Below are positions 1-9,114 of a stretch of DNA of 64,000 bases, piece by piece; within the stretch, counting starts at the first letter, position 1, and each line of letters begins with the position of its first letter. The translations under genes and the position numbers were made by a program. Source of the stretch: Bacteroidota bacterium (GTDB taxonomy: Bacteria > Bacteroidota > Bacteroidia > UBA4408); contig JADKCP010000001.1 of NCBI GenBank assembly GCA_016718805.1, positions 1,166,001 to 1,230,000 of the forward strand, in the 5' to 3' direction. The notes beneath the pieces are model-generated. The model saw only the letters and a list, made by a program, of their open reading frames with translations, was not told where the DNA came from and did no database searches.

Positions 1-680
1 ATTTTATTTCCTTCTTTTACCAGTACTCCAGTATCTTCACCAAGTCCAATACCAATGCATCCGGGATTGCCTGCAACTGCTTCGGCGAGGCGACCAAAAC
101 GACCACGTTTTACAAAGTGAGAATCAATGATTACATCCTTTAAAAATGCTAAGCCGGTTGTAATTTTTACTTCCCCTTTGCGCATGGCTTCTGTGCTGCT
201 TCCTTGATAAATCATGGTATTGCTCATAGCCATAGCTCCTGCGCTGGTTCCGGCTATCACAAAATCTTCGTGCATGTATCGGTCGATGATAACTTTTAAA
301 AAATCGGTACCACCGAATATCATGCTTAAACGCATTTGATTACCGCCGGTAAACATTACCCCATCAGCTTTTTTAATTCGCTCAATGTATTCGGGTAGCA
401 ATGCGTCTTCACGTTTACGAATGTGCATTACACCTACATTGCTGCAACCAAGTTTTCCAAAGGCATCAATGTAATTTTCGCCAACTTCAATAGGAATCAT
501 CGACGCTGTAGTAATAACTTCAACAAGCGAATCTTTGCCTTTCATTTCTGAAAGAATTCGTTTTAAAATTCCTTCTTCAAAAAAATTAAGTTTTTCTTTT
601 GGAGTAAAATTAGGCTCCGCATCTGTTCCTTTGTCTTCATTCCCCCCCACCGAAATTAATTTTCCTTTTGGAACTTCCAT
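1..680 (-). CDS. cphB: Cyanophycinase, C-terminus cut by window edge
   Basis: Reading the minus strand from the ATG at 680 gives an open frame of about 226 codons that runs off the left edge. It has the peptidase S51 layout: an N-terminal glycine-rich strand (KLISVGGNEDKG), a TGGNQ turn near residue 111, and the nucleophile elbow AGTSAGAMAMS with the presumed catalytic Ser146. The GTSAGA form is typical of cyanophycinases rather than peptidase E. The family is a cytoplasmic serine exopeptidase that cuts cyanophycin (multi-L-arginyl-poly-L-aspartate) to beta-Asp-Arg dipeptides. The synthetase cphA lies 4 kb away on the other strand, which supports the assignment. The chitinase gene ends 121 bases upstream. 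The missing C-terminus should hold the remaining catalytic residues. Confidence 0.88.
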   Translation of the reverse strand, partial: MEVPKGKLISVGGNEDKGTDAEPNFTPKEKLNFFEEGILKRILSEMKGKDSLVEVITTASMIPIEVGENYIDAFGKLGCSNVGVMHIRKREDALLPEYIERIKKADGVMFTGGNQMRLSMIFGGTDFLKVIIDRYMHEDFVIAGTSAGAMAMSNTMIYQGSSTEAMRKGEVKITTGLAFLKDVIIDSHFVKRGRFGRLAEAVAGNPGCIGIGLGEDTGVLVKEGNK

Positions 681-801
681 GAATTTTATTTTTTGGTTAG
701 CTCACAAAATTATGCTTTTAAACCCTGTTCAGGGTGATACACAGAATAAAAATTCAACAGGTTGCTAACAATGTTTTGTTCACTTCAACACATTATAAAA
801 C

Positions 802-2107
802 CTACAATTTAATAAGCTTATAGCTGTAGATACCTTGTTTTATAATATAAACTCCTGCTCCCAATTGTTCAATATTCAATAGCATGGTCTCTGCTTGGGG
901 AATAACTATTTGCAGCAGTCGACCATCGCTACCATAAATTTTTATTGTTGAGTCTGTTCCAGAAAAATAATTAGATGTAAAATAAGTATAGCTTTTGGCA
1001 GGATTGGGATACAGTTTAAATTGTTCCCTATTCAAATTGTTAGTAATGCCTGTTGATGTATTAAAAAGTTGTTGGTAGTTCTGTGCAAATTCATATTGCG
1101 AACCACATGTGCTTACAGCATCCCAATTGATAGACCAGGTCATCAAACCGCGCAAATTTATATATCCCGATGTTTGTACAAGTGTATAATTTCCTGGTTT
1201 AGGACCTATTCCCAACAAATACTTCATGGCATTTTTAACTGTGGTAGTATCTGCGAAGCCACCTCCTGCAGCTGATGTACAAGCGGGCAAACCTACTGCA
1301 ATTTTGGAAGCAGGTAATCCTTGAAAAAAACCACCACCAGTGTTGAAGCCTTGTATTACAGCCTCTGTCATCGCTACAATAAAATCGCTGCTACCTTGTG
1401 TGTAAATTTGTCCATCAATACCGAACATAGAACCGCTGTTGTATAATTGAACCTGTAAAATATCTATCGAATCGCGCAAGGCATGAACTATGGGAAGGTA
1501 GCCACCCCATATTCCGCCAAAGGCTGATTGTCCTCCTTGTATATAGGCAGTTTCGGGGAGCCATGGTCAGCCATAATTTAGTGTTATGATTGAGCCTGTA
1601 ATTGCTCATAATTTGTTGAATGGCATCAATCAAATTTAGCTGTGCAACATTTGTTGGTGCAGCAATAGTGCCTCCGAGTGCTAAAATTGAGTTTCCATTT
1701 TCAATATCTATATCAATACCATCAAATCCATAAGTATTAATTATTGAAGTTAATGAGCTTATAAATGCATTCTTATTCAAGGTATTGGTTAAATCAATAC
1801 TAGTAGTTGCACCTCCAATGCTTAACAGTACTTTTTTTCCAAGCGATTGCATGGTTTGAATTTGTGTAATAAACTGCGCCTGTGTTATGCCATCCGGAAC
1901 AAAAGTCATGGTCATGTCGCTTGGTGAAGTTGGCACTGCAAAGGCAACCTCAATAATTGTATAGCGTGAATCAATCTGGGTTAATGGAATATAGGGTGCA
2001 TTTATGTCATTCCAATTGTGCCAATATCCTATAAGATCAGCCGAAAACAAAGGCTGAGCGCAGAATAAATAAAGAGTTAGGAACAGTGAGAAAACTATTT
2101 TTTTCAT
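802..2107 (-). pseudogene. Secreted GH18 chitinase with T9SS sorting domain, broken by a one-base frameshift
   Basis: Two overlapping minus-strand frames together make one GH18 enzyme of about 434 residues. The first (from 2107) has a signal peptide (MKKIVFSLFLTLYLFCAQPLFSA), the SIGG strand and the catalytic motif DGIDIDIE. The second carries the substrate-binding VQLYNSG strand, the MTWSINWD barrel strand and a C-terminal type A sorting domain (KLYPNPAKS ... GVYIIKQG). The break is at the run GGGG at 1555-1558 (CCCC on the coding strand). Removing one C restores APETAYIQGGQSAFGG and a continuous protein. Either the strain has lost the gene or the base is a sequencing error; both halves are otherwise intact, so error is favoured. 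The intact product would be secreted and cleave chitin. Its start lies 12 bases after the DUF5916 gene, suggesting co-transcription. Confidence 0.85.
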
Positions 2108-2119
2108 TGACGTGTAATT

Positions 2120-4381
2120 TTATAATCCAAATGTAGTCGCAAATTTTATAACGATAGTTTGCTGCTCAAGTACATTTAGTGTTGGTTTTGCATCTAATGG
2201 ATGCGTATTAAATAAGGAATTGTATACTATAAATAAATCGGTGCCTTCTTTCGGATTATAGCGAATGCGCAAATTTCCGCCAAACGAATCGCTAATGTCA
2301 TCATATTGAGCTAAGAGTTTAACCGAAAACTTACTAGAGGCACTAACCACAATATTCGCAGCGAGCAAATTGCTTTTAAAAAGTGAATTACCATTATCCG
2401 AAAATCCGGTTGGGAATTTTATTTCATTAAATTCATAATTCGCTCCAACACGTAAGTAACGATTTATAAAATAGCTAAAATCGGGAGCAGCCTTAAAGCG
2501 CAGACCTCCATAAAAATCGCCTACTTGTGTAGCGAAACCTAAGGTGTAATTTTTGGAAATATCATAGGTAAAACTTCCTTCACCTGAATACATTTTATAG
2601 TATCCTTGGGGAGCCGAAATGTGTTCATTTAAAGTAAATGGTTCAAACAAACGGTCTTCTTTATATTCAATAAGTGTAAGGTCAAGAGAAGAACCTTTTT
2701 TCCAATCGAGTCCAAATTCTAGTCGGGCTACTTTTGTTTCAGTAAGCTTAGTATCCGTTTTCCACCTGTAATCTAGCGTAGTATTTACGCTCCAAAAATT
2801 TAATGGGATGTTGCGTTTGAATTGAATTTTTTTTCCATTTGATATCGATACAAAGCCAAATTCTCTTTCCGGGTTAAAGCCCATTTCAGGATTAAAATTT
2901 TTGCCGGCTAATTCAAAATCAAAGGCATGCGTATAACCTACTCCGGCATTCTTAAAAGCAAAGATGTTGTAAAATCCATTGTCATGAAAAGCCGATTTTA
3001 CTGTTGAATCATAAGTTGTAGCAATACCAAATCCGGCTAACCACTTATCATTGAAAAAATGAACCAAGTCAACACCTATACTTTGATTGTGCGCCTTACT
3101 GTTGTCGAGGGTAACTTTATTGGTGACTATTCCGCCCCAAAAGCTTCCTTTGGTATCGTAGTATTTTCGCAATCGTGCAACACTAAAATTTTTTGCTTGA
3201 ATATTTTTTTCTTTCACTTCGGCTGTCTGCATATTCAATGCTCCAACTGTCCAGTTGTTGTATTTTCCTGTTATTCGTATTCCTCCCAATATAGGCACTA
3301 CAGTTCTGTTTTCGAGTCCGATATTCCTCGAATTAAACAACTGTGTAGCTTGTCCAACCTGATAACCAAGATAGCCTTTTGATTCAAGAAAAAAGTTCCG
3401 CTTCTCCGGTAAGTTAATGGCATATTTTGTAAAGTTAATGATTCGATTGTCTACTTCTGCTTGAGCAAAATCAGTATTCACAGTAAGATTTAAGGTGAAA
3501 TTTTTTGAAATTCCATACTTAATATCCGCGCCTAAATTGCTAAGTATTTTGTCGATTGTTTCATTCTTTACAAAATGTTTACGCGTAAAAAAAGTGGAGC
3601 TGTATTCATAGCCGCTACCTGTGTTGTTTAACTTACTTTGTTGTTCAAAATTGCCAATAATATAGGGAGTTACATAAATAGGTTTTTTGGTTTTTAAATT
3701 AGCAAATTCAAGCTCCGCAGCTTGACTCACATTGTTCCATTTATTTTGTAATGATGAGTCGCAACGAGGATAGGTAATTAATTCATTTTTACGTTTTATA
3801 AGCCGGGCCAATCTAAAGCCCATGATGGTATTTTCTTTTTGTTCGAAGCGAAGCGATGAAAATGGAATTCTAAATTCAGCAGTGTATCCATTGCTGTCAA
3901 CAACGGTTGCTACATCCCAAAAATTATTATAATCGTCATTCATTGAAGAACCATTGCTCGATATTTCAGAATCAAATCGAGCACTCAAAGTATTTGTAAC
4001 AAATAAAACAGAAGTGTTTTTATCATTGTAGGTGTCCAACTGAACCGAAATACCATCGTCTCTTCCCAATTCAAAATCTCGGTCCATTAGCAAGCGAATC
4101 ATTTTGTTGGCCGTACTATCGTAACAGTGAAAACCCACGCATAAATAGGCATTGTTGTAAAGTAATTTTACTTCCGTTTTTTCGGTAGGGTTGGCTCCCG
4201 GAAAAGGTGAAGATTGCATAAAATCAGATAATGGTTCTATTTGATTCCATTCGGGTTCCGTTAATCTTCCATCCAATTTAATATCCGTTTCAATTCGTAA
4301 GGGGTGATACCTTTCTTGAGCTTCGCAATAAGAGTAAAAAACACATGTAAATAGTAGCAAAATTCTTCTTATCAAACACAT
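2120..4381 (-). CDS. DUF5916 outer-membrane protein with CBM9-like N-terminus
   Basis: The 753-residue protein starts with a signal peptide ending near CEAQ at residue 21. Residues ~28-215 resemble a CBM9-like carbohydrate-binding domain (KLDGRLTEPEWNQIEPL, then LLYNNAYLCVGFHCYD). Residues ~230-753 are the DUF5916 region, rich in alternating polar and aromatic strands as in an outer-membrane beta-barrel, with the family-typical segment PEKRNFFLESKGYL. Function is unknown. The carbohydrate-binding fold and the co-directional chitinase 12 bases downstream suggest a role in binding or handling glycans at the cell surface, which is inference. A possible -7 element (TACTTTTG on the minus strand, 4481-4488) lies about 100 bases upstream without a clear -33 partner. 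Confidence 0.82.
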   Translation of the reverse strand: MCLIRRILLLFTCVFYSYCEAQERYHPLRIETDIKLDGRLTEPEWNQIEPLSDFMQSSPFPGANPTEKTEVKLLYNNAYLCVGFHCYDSTANKMIRLLMDRDFELGRDDGISVQLDTYNDKNTSVLFVTNTLSARFDSEISSNGSSMNDDYNNFWDVATVVDSNGYTAEFRIPFSSLRFEQKENTIMGFRLARLIKRKNELITYPRCDSSLQNKWNNVSQAAELEFANLKTKKPIYVTPYIIGNFEQQSKLNNTGSGYEYSSTFFTRKHFVKNETIDKILSNLGADIKYGISKNFTLNLTVNTDFAQAEVDNRIINFTKYAINLPEKRNFFLESKGYLGYQVGQATQLFNSRNIGLENRTVVPILGGIRITGKYNNWTVGALNMQTAEVKEKNIQAKNFSVARLRKYYDTKGSFWGGIVTNKVTLDNSKAHNQSIGVDLVHFFNDKWLAGFGIATTYDSTVKSAFHDNGFYNIFAFKNAGVGYTHAFDFELAGKNFNPEMGFNPEREFGFVSISNGKKIQFKRNIPLNFWSVNTTLDYRWKTDTKLTETKVARLEFGLDWKKGSSLDLTLIEYKEDRLFEPFTLNEHISAPQGYYKMYSGEGSFTYDISKNYTLGFATQVGDFYGGLRFKAAPDFSYFINRYLRVGANYEFNEIKFPTGFSDNGNSLFKSNLLAANIVVSASSKFSVKLLAQYDDISDSFGGNLRIRYNPKEGTDLFIVYNSLFNTHPLDAKPTLNVLEQQTIVIKFATTFGL

Positions 4382-4704
4382 ACTTCAAAAAATAAAGCCA
4401 TTATTACAGTAAGTTTAGTTGTTGACTAGATGGTGCTCCTCAGTATTTAGTACTTTATTTCCCAAAATTGAATAGCATTTCAAAAGTACAAAAATAGTGT
4501 TAGGAAGGAAGCTATGATTCAACTTTTCTAGTTCTATCTTAATTAACGAAGGCATTTGCTAGCGCATTCAACTAATTTGATGAATATTGTTTTAGCATTC
4601 AATCTTTTTTTTATGTTTGTATACAACGAAAAATAAATCGTAATTAAATATTTAAGCGTTTTTATATAACCTAGAAAAATCGCTTAACCTAAAAAAATTC
4701 AGCT
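4382..4704. other. Divergent intergenic region between the DUF5916 gene and cphA
   Basis: This 323-base AT-rich gap separates divergently transcribed genes and contains no convincing ORF. It holds the candidate cphA promoter at 4587-4619 and a weaker minus-strand -7-like octamer at 4481-4488. No riboswitch-like structure or repeat was seen. Confidence 0.6.
4587..4619 (+). promoter_or_regulatory. Candidate cphA promoter (Bacteroidota type)
   Basis: TATGTTTG at 4612-4619 matches the Bacteroidota -7 consensus TAnnTTTG exactly. TTG at 4587-4589 is a possible -33 element, with 22 bases between them, slightly longer than usual. It would give a leader of roughly 80 bases before the cphA ATG. Prediction from motif only. 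Confidence 0.45.
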
Positions 4705-7353
4705 ATGAGAATTAATGAAATTAATGCAATGCGTGGCCCCAATTACTGGAGCATCTGGCGACACAAATTAATTGTGATGAAACTCGATCTTGAAGACCTG
4801 GAAGAAAAGCCAACCAATGTTATTCCTGGATTTGGAGAGCGGCTCGAAAAAATGTTTCCAACTATGTTTTCGCATCGCTGCTCTGAAACTTTTGAAGGTG
4901 GATTTTTTTACCGCGTGAAAGAAGGAACTTGGATGGGGCATGTGATTGAACACATTGCACTCGAAATTCAAACCCTTGCAGGGATGGATACCGGTTTCGG
5001 AAGAACACGAACAACAGGCGAAAAGGGAAAGTACCATGTGGTGTTTTCATACATGGAAGAAAAAGTTGGTATTTATGCAGCTAAAGCAGCAGTGCGCATT
5101 GCACAAGCATTGGTAAATGGTGAAGAATACGATTTAGAAGACGATTTGCAAAACATGCGCGAAATTCGTGAAGATGAACGATTAGGCCCAAGTACCGGAT
5201 CTATTGTTGACGAAGCCGTAAGTCGCGGTATTCCATACATGCGCCTAAACAAGCACTCGTTGGTAATGCTTGGACACGGTGTAAATCAAACTCGCATTCA
5301 GGCAACTGTTAGTAGCACTACCAGTAACATTGCTGTGGAGATAGCTTGTGATAAGGAAGAAACTAAAAATTTGCTCGATGCTGCTTCTATTCCAATTCCT
5401 CGCGGTCGAATAATTTACGATGAAGAAGAATTAGAAAGTGCTGTAAAGAGTATTGGCTATCCCATTGTTTTGAAACCGGTAAATGGAAATCATGGAAGAG
5501 GTATAACTACCAATGTGCGAAATTGGGACGATGCCATTGTTGCAATGATTGCAGCGAAAAAAATTTCGCGTGCGGTGATTTGTGAAAAATTTGTAACCGG
5601 ATTTGATTACCGTTTACTAGTGATTAATTACAAACTTATTGCAGCTGCAAAACGCACTCCGGCTGCTATTACTGGCGATGGTGTGCATACAGTAAAAGAA
5701 CTAATTGATACTGTAAACAGCGATCCGCGCCGTGGATACGGTCACGAAAAAGTGTTGACTGCGATTAAAGTTGACGATATGACCATGCAGCTATTGCACG
5801 AGAAAAATTTGTCGCTCGAATCGGTTGTTCCTAAAGACGAGATTCTGTATTTAAAAACTACAGCCAACTTGAGTACCGGTGGTACCGCTACCGATATAAC
5901 CGATTTAGTGCATCCATACAATGTTTTTATGGCCGAGCGAATTGCGCGCATTATTGGCTTGGATATTTGTGGTATCGATATAATGGCTCCGGATTTAACA
6001 ACCCCATTGAACGAAAATGGTGGAGCAGTTTTAGAAGTAAATGCTGGTCCCGGATTTAGAATGCACATTGCACCAACCGAAGGATTAGCAAGAAACGTAG
6101 CCGAACCGGTGGTAGATATGCTATACCCTCCAGGAAAATCGTCGCGTATTCCAATAATTGCTGTTACAGGTACAAATGGAAAAACAACTACTACTCGACT
6201 AATAGCTCACATGGTTAAAACGATGGGCTACAAAGTAGGTTTTACTACTACTGATGGAATTTACATACAAAACCGCATGCTCGAAAGGGGCGATTGTACA
6301 GGACCAAAAAGTGCCGAATTTGTACTTCGCGACCCAACAGTTGATTTTGCAGTACTTGAATGTGCTCGTGGGGGAATTCTACGTGCCGGACTTGGTTTTC
6401 ATAATTGCGATATTGGTATTGTAACGAATATAGCCGAAGATCACTTGGGTTTAAAAGACATTAACACGATTGAAGATATGGCCCGTGTTAAGGCTGTAGT
6501 TCCAGAAAGTGTACTTCCGGAAGGTTACGCTATTTTGAATGCTGACGACGATTTGGTATTTAATATGTCGAAAAGTTTAGAATGTAAAATTTGCTTGTTT
6601 AGTTTGGATGCAACAAATCCACGCATTCTGAAACATTGTGAAGATGGTGGATTAGCTGCTGTTGTTGAAGATGGATACATTACAATTTGTAAAGGCACTT
6701 GGAAAATAAGGGTTGATAAAGTGGTAAACATTCCGCTTACCTTTTCAGGAAAAGCAATTTTTATGATTCAAAATATTTTACCGGCAGTTTTAGCAGGATT
6801 TGTGCGTAATTTTAAAATTGAAGATATGCGCATAGCTCTGGAAACATTTATTCCTTCGCCTACTCAAACTCCGGGTCGTATGAATTTGTTCCAATTCAAG
6901 AACTTCCAGGTAATGGTCGATTACGCACACAACTCCGCCGGATTTGCGGCTATTGGTAAATTCCTCGAAAAAATTACTGCCAAGCCCAAAGTGGGAATTA
7001 TTGCCGGTGTAGGTGATAGAAGAGATTCAGACATTATAAGCTTAGGTAAATTAGCTGCAAATATGTTTGATGAAATTATTATTCGTCAGGATAAAAATTT
7101 ACGTGGTCGCACCGATCAAGAGATCATCGACTTTATGTTGCAAGGTGTGCATTCGGTTGATAAGAATAAAAAAGTAAAAGTGATTCCAACCGAATCGGAA
7201 GCAATTGCATTTGCAATTAAAAATGCCAAAAAGGGTTCCTTTATTACTATTTGTAGTGATGTGGTTCCAGATGCGCTTGATGCCATTATGAAATTTAAAG
7301 AAGAAGAAGATCATTTTGAAATTTCAAAGGAAGATATTCCAAATTTGAAATAA
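4705..7353 (+). CDS. cphA: Cyanophycin synthetase
   Basis: The 882-residue protein has the full length and three-part architecture of CphA1. It has an N-terminal domain (residues 1-~215), an ATP-grasp domain (~220-480, with GYPIVLKPVNGNHGRG and the metal-binding end AVLEVNAGPGFRMH), and a Mur-ligase-like domain with the P-loop VTGTNGKTTTTR near residue 488 and a C-terminal lobe (MVDYAHNSAGF). CphA builds cyanophycin, adding Asp to the backbone with the ATP-grasp site and Arg to the side chain with the Mur-ligase site. The polymer is a cytoplasmic nitrogen and carbon store. The gene is monocistronic, with its own terminator 11 bases after the stop. cphB is nearby on the opposite strand. Confidence 0.95.
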   Translation: MRINEINAMRGPNYWSIWRHKLIVMKLDLEDLEEKPTNVIPGFGERLEKMFPTMFSHRCSETFEGGFFYRVKEGTWMGHVIEHIALEIQTLAGMDTGFGRTRTTGEKGKYHVVFSYMEEKVGIYAAKAAVRIAQALVNGEEYDLEDDLQNMREIREDERLGPSTGSIVDEAVSRGIPYMRLNKHSLVMLGHGVNQTRIQATVSSTTSNIAVEIACDKEETKNLLDAASIPIPRGRIIYDEEELESAVKSIGYPIVLKPVNGNHGRGITTNVRNWDDAIVAMIAAKKISRAVICEKFVTGFDYRLLVINYKLIAAAKRTPAAITGDGVHTVKELIDTVNSDPRRGYGHEKVLTAIKVDDMTMQLLHEKNLSLESVVPKDEILYLKTTANLSTGGTATDITDLVHPYNVFMAERIARIIGLDICGIDIMAPDLTTPLNENGGAVLEVNAGPGFRMHIAPTEGLARNVAEPVVDMLYPPGKSSRIPIIAVTGTNGKTTTTRLIAHMVKTMGYKVGFTTTDGIYIQNRMLERGDCTGPKSAEFVLRDPTVDFAVLECARGGILRAGLGFHNCDIGIVTNIAEDHLGLKDINTIEDMARVKAVVPESVLPEGYAILNADDDLVFNMSKSLECKICLFSLDATNPRILKHCEDGGLAAVVEDGYITICKGTWKIRVDKVVNIPLTFSGKAIFMIQNILPAVLAGFVRNFKIEDMRIALETFIPSPTQTPGRMNLFQFKNFQVMVDYAHNSAGFAAIGKFLEKITAKPKVGIIAGVGDRRDSDIISLGKLAANMFDEIIIRQDKNLRGRTDQEIIDFMLQGVHSVDKNKKVKVIPTESEAIAFAIKNAKKGSFITICSDVVPDALDAIMKFKEEEDHFEISKEDIPNLK

Positions 7354-7363
7354 CCTGAAAAAG

Positions 7364-7392
7364 AAGCCCTGCTTGAAACAGGGCTTTTTTTT
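7364..7392 (+). terminator. Rho-independent terminator of cphA
   Basis: A perfect 8-bp stem (AAGCCCTG at 7364-7371, CAGGGCTT at 7379-7386) with a 7-base loop runs into eight consecutive T residues (7385-7392), 11 bases after the cphA stop. Confidence 0.85.
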
Positions 7393-7456
7393 ACACCACC
7401 TGTAACTTTTGTTTTACTACCTGCGTCATACTCCCAAACCAACAAATATTTTATTT

Positions 7457-8920
7457 ATGCAGAACAAATTATTACTATTCTTTAAAAAATCACTGGTATT
7501 ACTAAGTTCAATCCTGTATTTAAACATAGGCATTGCCCAAGAACTAACTCAACAAGAGTTTTCATCTGTGCGTGTTTCAGGAGCAGTGCAAGTAACCATC
7601 CAACAAGGTGAATCATCTTTAGTAAAAGTAGAAGGCAATTCAGATGATACTTCTAAAATAAAAACCAAAATTGAAAACGGAATTTTATCGATTCAAAGTA
7701 AAGGCAATGGAAAATTTTCTGAAAAGGCAAAAGTATCTGTTACAGTTAAAAAATTGGAGAGTCTTATCCTTAGCGGCGCATCGGAAGTAAATTCATCGGG
7801 CGAGTTAATCCAAGATAAAATCAACATCGAATCTTCTGGAGCGGGAGATGCTCATTTAGTAGTGAAATCAAATCAAATTAAAGTAGAAGTTAGTGGCGCA
7901 GGAAATTTACATCTTAGTGGTACAACCGGTTTGTTGCAATCAAAAGTTTCAGGTGCCGGTGAGTTAAAAGCATATGCACTTAGCTCCGATAGTGTAATTG
8001 CGAATGTTTCAGGATCAGGAACTGCAAAAGTAAATGCGATTAAATCCATCTCAGCAAGTGTTTCAGGAGCAGGTAGTGTTATTTATAAAGGCGAACCTAC
8101 CGACCGAAATGTTGAAATTAGCGGTGCAGGTTCTGTACGTCAGGCACGAGGTGAGAACGAAATTGAAATTAATGAAAGTTTAAAAATTGACCGCAGAGAT
8201 GGTGATACAACACGCTTTAAATTGGGCGATCGTCGCATCATGATTTTTGGAGATGAAGATGGAAAGGATACAGTGATGAAACGGGATGAGGTAAAAAGTA
8301 TTTGGTCGGGAATCGAAGTAGGAGTGAATGGATACCTTACTCCCGGTGGTTCTTCCGACTTTCCAAAGAAGTATAATTTTTTAGAATTGAATTACAAAAA
8401 GTCCTTGTGTATCAATTTAAATGTATGGGAAAAAAATATTAAACTTTATAAGAATTATGTTGCTTTAACCACAGGCGCCGGATTGGAATTTAACCGTTAT
8501 TTTTTCGGCAATAATTCAACGCTGCAAGATCTCAACGATACTGTTTCGGCTTATGTGAGTGGACTCGATTTTTCTAAAAATTGCTTAAAAGCAAGTTATG
8601 TTACAGTTCCCTTATTGCTCGAATTAAATAGTAATAAAGTGGCTAAGAAATCATTTCACCTGGCAGCAGGTATAGTTGGAGCTTACAATTTAACCACGAA
8701 ACTAAAACAAGTGTATGAGCTAAATAATAAAGAGTACAAAAACAAGGTAAAAAGTGACTTTAACCTGAATCCTTTTAAAATTGCTGCAACCGTGCGTTTG
8801 GGATACGGTCGTTTTAATGTGTTTGCTACCTATGGTTTAACTCCATTTTTCCAAAAAAAGGCTTCAGCGCCCGATTTAAAAGCATTTGCAGTAGGTATAA
8901 CCTTGCTGCATTTTGATTAG
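7457..8920 (+). CDS. GIN-domain (DUF2807) protein with C-terminal beta-barrel-like region
   Basis: The ATG at 7457 is chosen over an in-frame upstream start at 7409 because it directly precedes a normal signal peptide (MQNKLLLFFKKS ... YLNIGIAQ). The protein is then 487 residues. Residues ~25-220 form a GIN/DUF2807 right-handed beta-helix with the recurring SGAG/SGAS turns (LSGASEVNS, SSGAGDAH, VSGAGNLHLSG, VSGAGELKA). After a charged linker, residues ~275-487 look like a PorT-type outer-membrane barrel of alternating strands (GVNGYLTPGG, AAGIVGAYN, LGYGRFNVFATYG). Function is unknown; GIN domains are common in Bacteroidota envelope proteins. The fusion suggests a surface-exposed helix anchored by its own barrel, which is inference. 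Strong hairpins flank the gene, so it is likely a single-gene unit. Confidence 0.75.
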   Translation: MQNKLLLFFKKSLVLLSSILYLNIGIAQELTQQEFSSVRVSGAVQVTIQQGESSLVKVEGNSDDTSKIKTKIENGILSIQSKGNGKFSEKAKVSVTVKKLESLILSGASEVNSSGELIQDKINIESSGAGDAHLVVKSNQIKVEVSGAGNLHLSGTTGLLQSKVSGAGELKAYALSSDSVIANVSGSGTAKVNAIKSISASVSGAGSVIYKGEPTDRNVEISGAGSVRQARGENEIEINESLKIDRRDGDTTRFKLGDRRIMIFGDEDGKDTVMKRDEVKSIWSGIEVGVNGYLTPGGSSDFPKKYNFLELNYKKSLCINLNVWEKNIKLYKNYVALTTGAGLEFNRYFFGNNSTLQDLNDTVSAYVSGLDFSKNCLKASYVTVPLLLELNSNKVAKKSFHLAAGIVGAYNLTTKLKQVYELNNKEYKNKVKSDFNLNPFKIAATVRLGYGRFNVFATYGLTPFFQKKASAPDLKAFAVGITLLHFD

Positions 8921-8945
8921 TTGTTGAGTAGTTTTTTTAGTACAG

Positions 8946-8986
8946 ATGTTCTGTTGTTTCATGTTACAACAGAACATTTTGTTTTT
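8946..8986 (+). terminator. Rho-independent terminator after the GIN-domain gene
   Basis: A perfect 12-bp stem (ATGTTCTGTTGT at 8946-8957, ACAACAGAACAT at 8966-8977) with an 8-base loop is followed by TTTGTTTTT. It starts 25 bases after the stop codon. Confidence 0.85.
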
Positions 8987-9050
8987 AAGGATTTTCCCGC
9001 CTTCTAAAATTCCTGTATAAACGGCTTATTTTCCAATTCAGCAGAAATTA

Positions 9051-9081
9051 TTTCAGAATGAATAAAATGGGTTTAACTTTG
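9051..9081 (+). promoter_or_regulatory. Candidate promoter of the carboxyltransferase transcription unit
   Basis: TAACTTTG at 9074-9081 is an exact TAnnTTTG -7 match, 33 bases before the ATG at 9115. TTTC at 9051-9054 sits 19 bases upstream, where a -33 TTTG would be expected. Motif prediction only. Confidence 0.4.
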
Positions 9082-9114
9082 TTGCTTATCATGAAAATAT
9101 AAGCAGCTTTAACC

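Noticed and set aside
535..768. Plus-strand ORF overlapping the start of cphB
   Set aside because: It is the reverse shadow of the cyanophycinase gene; the minus-strand frame has clear family motifs.
1415..2107. Programmed ribosomal frameshift in the chitinase
   Set aside because: Joining the frames needs skipping one base in CCCC; there is no -1 slippery heptamer, and chitinases are not known to use recoding.
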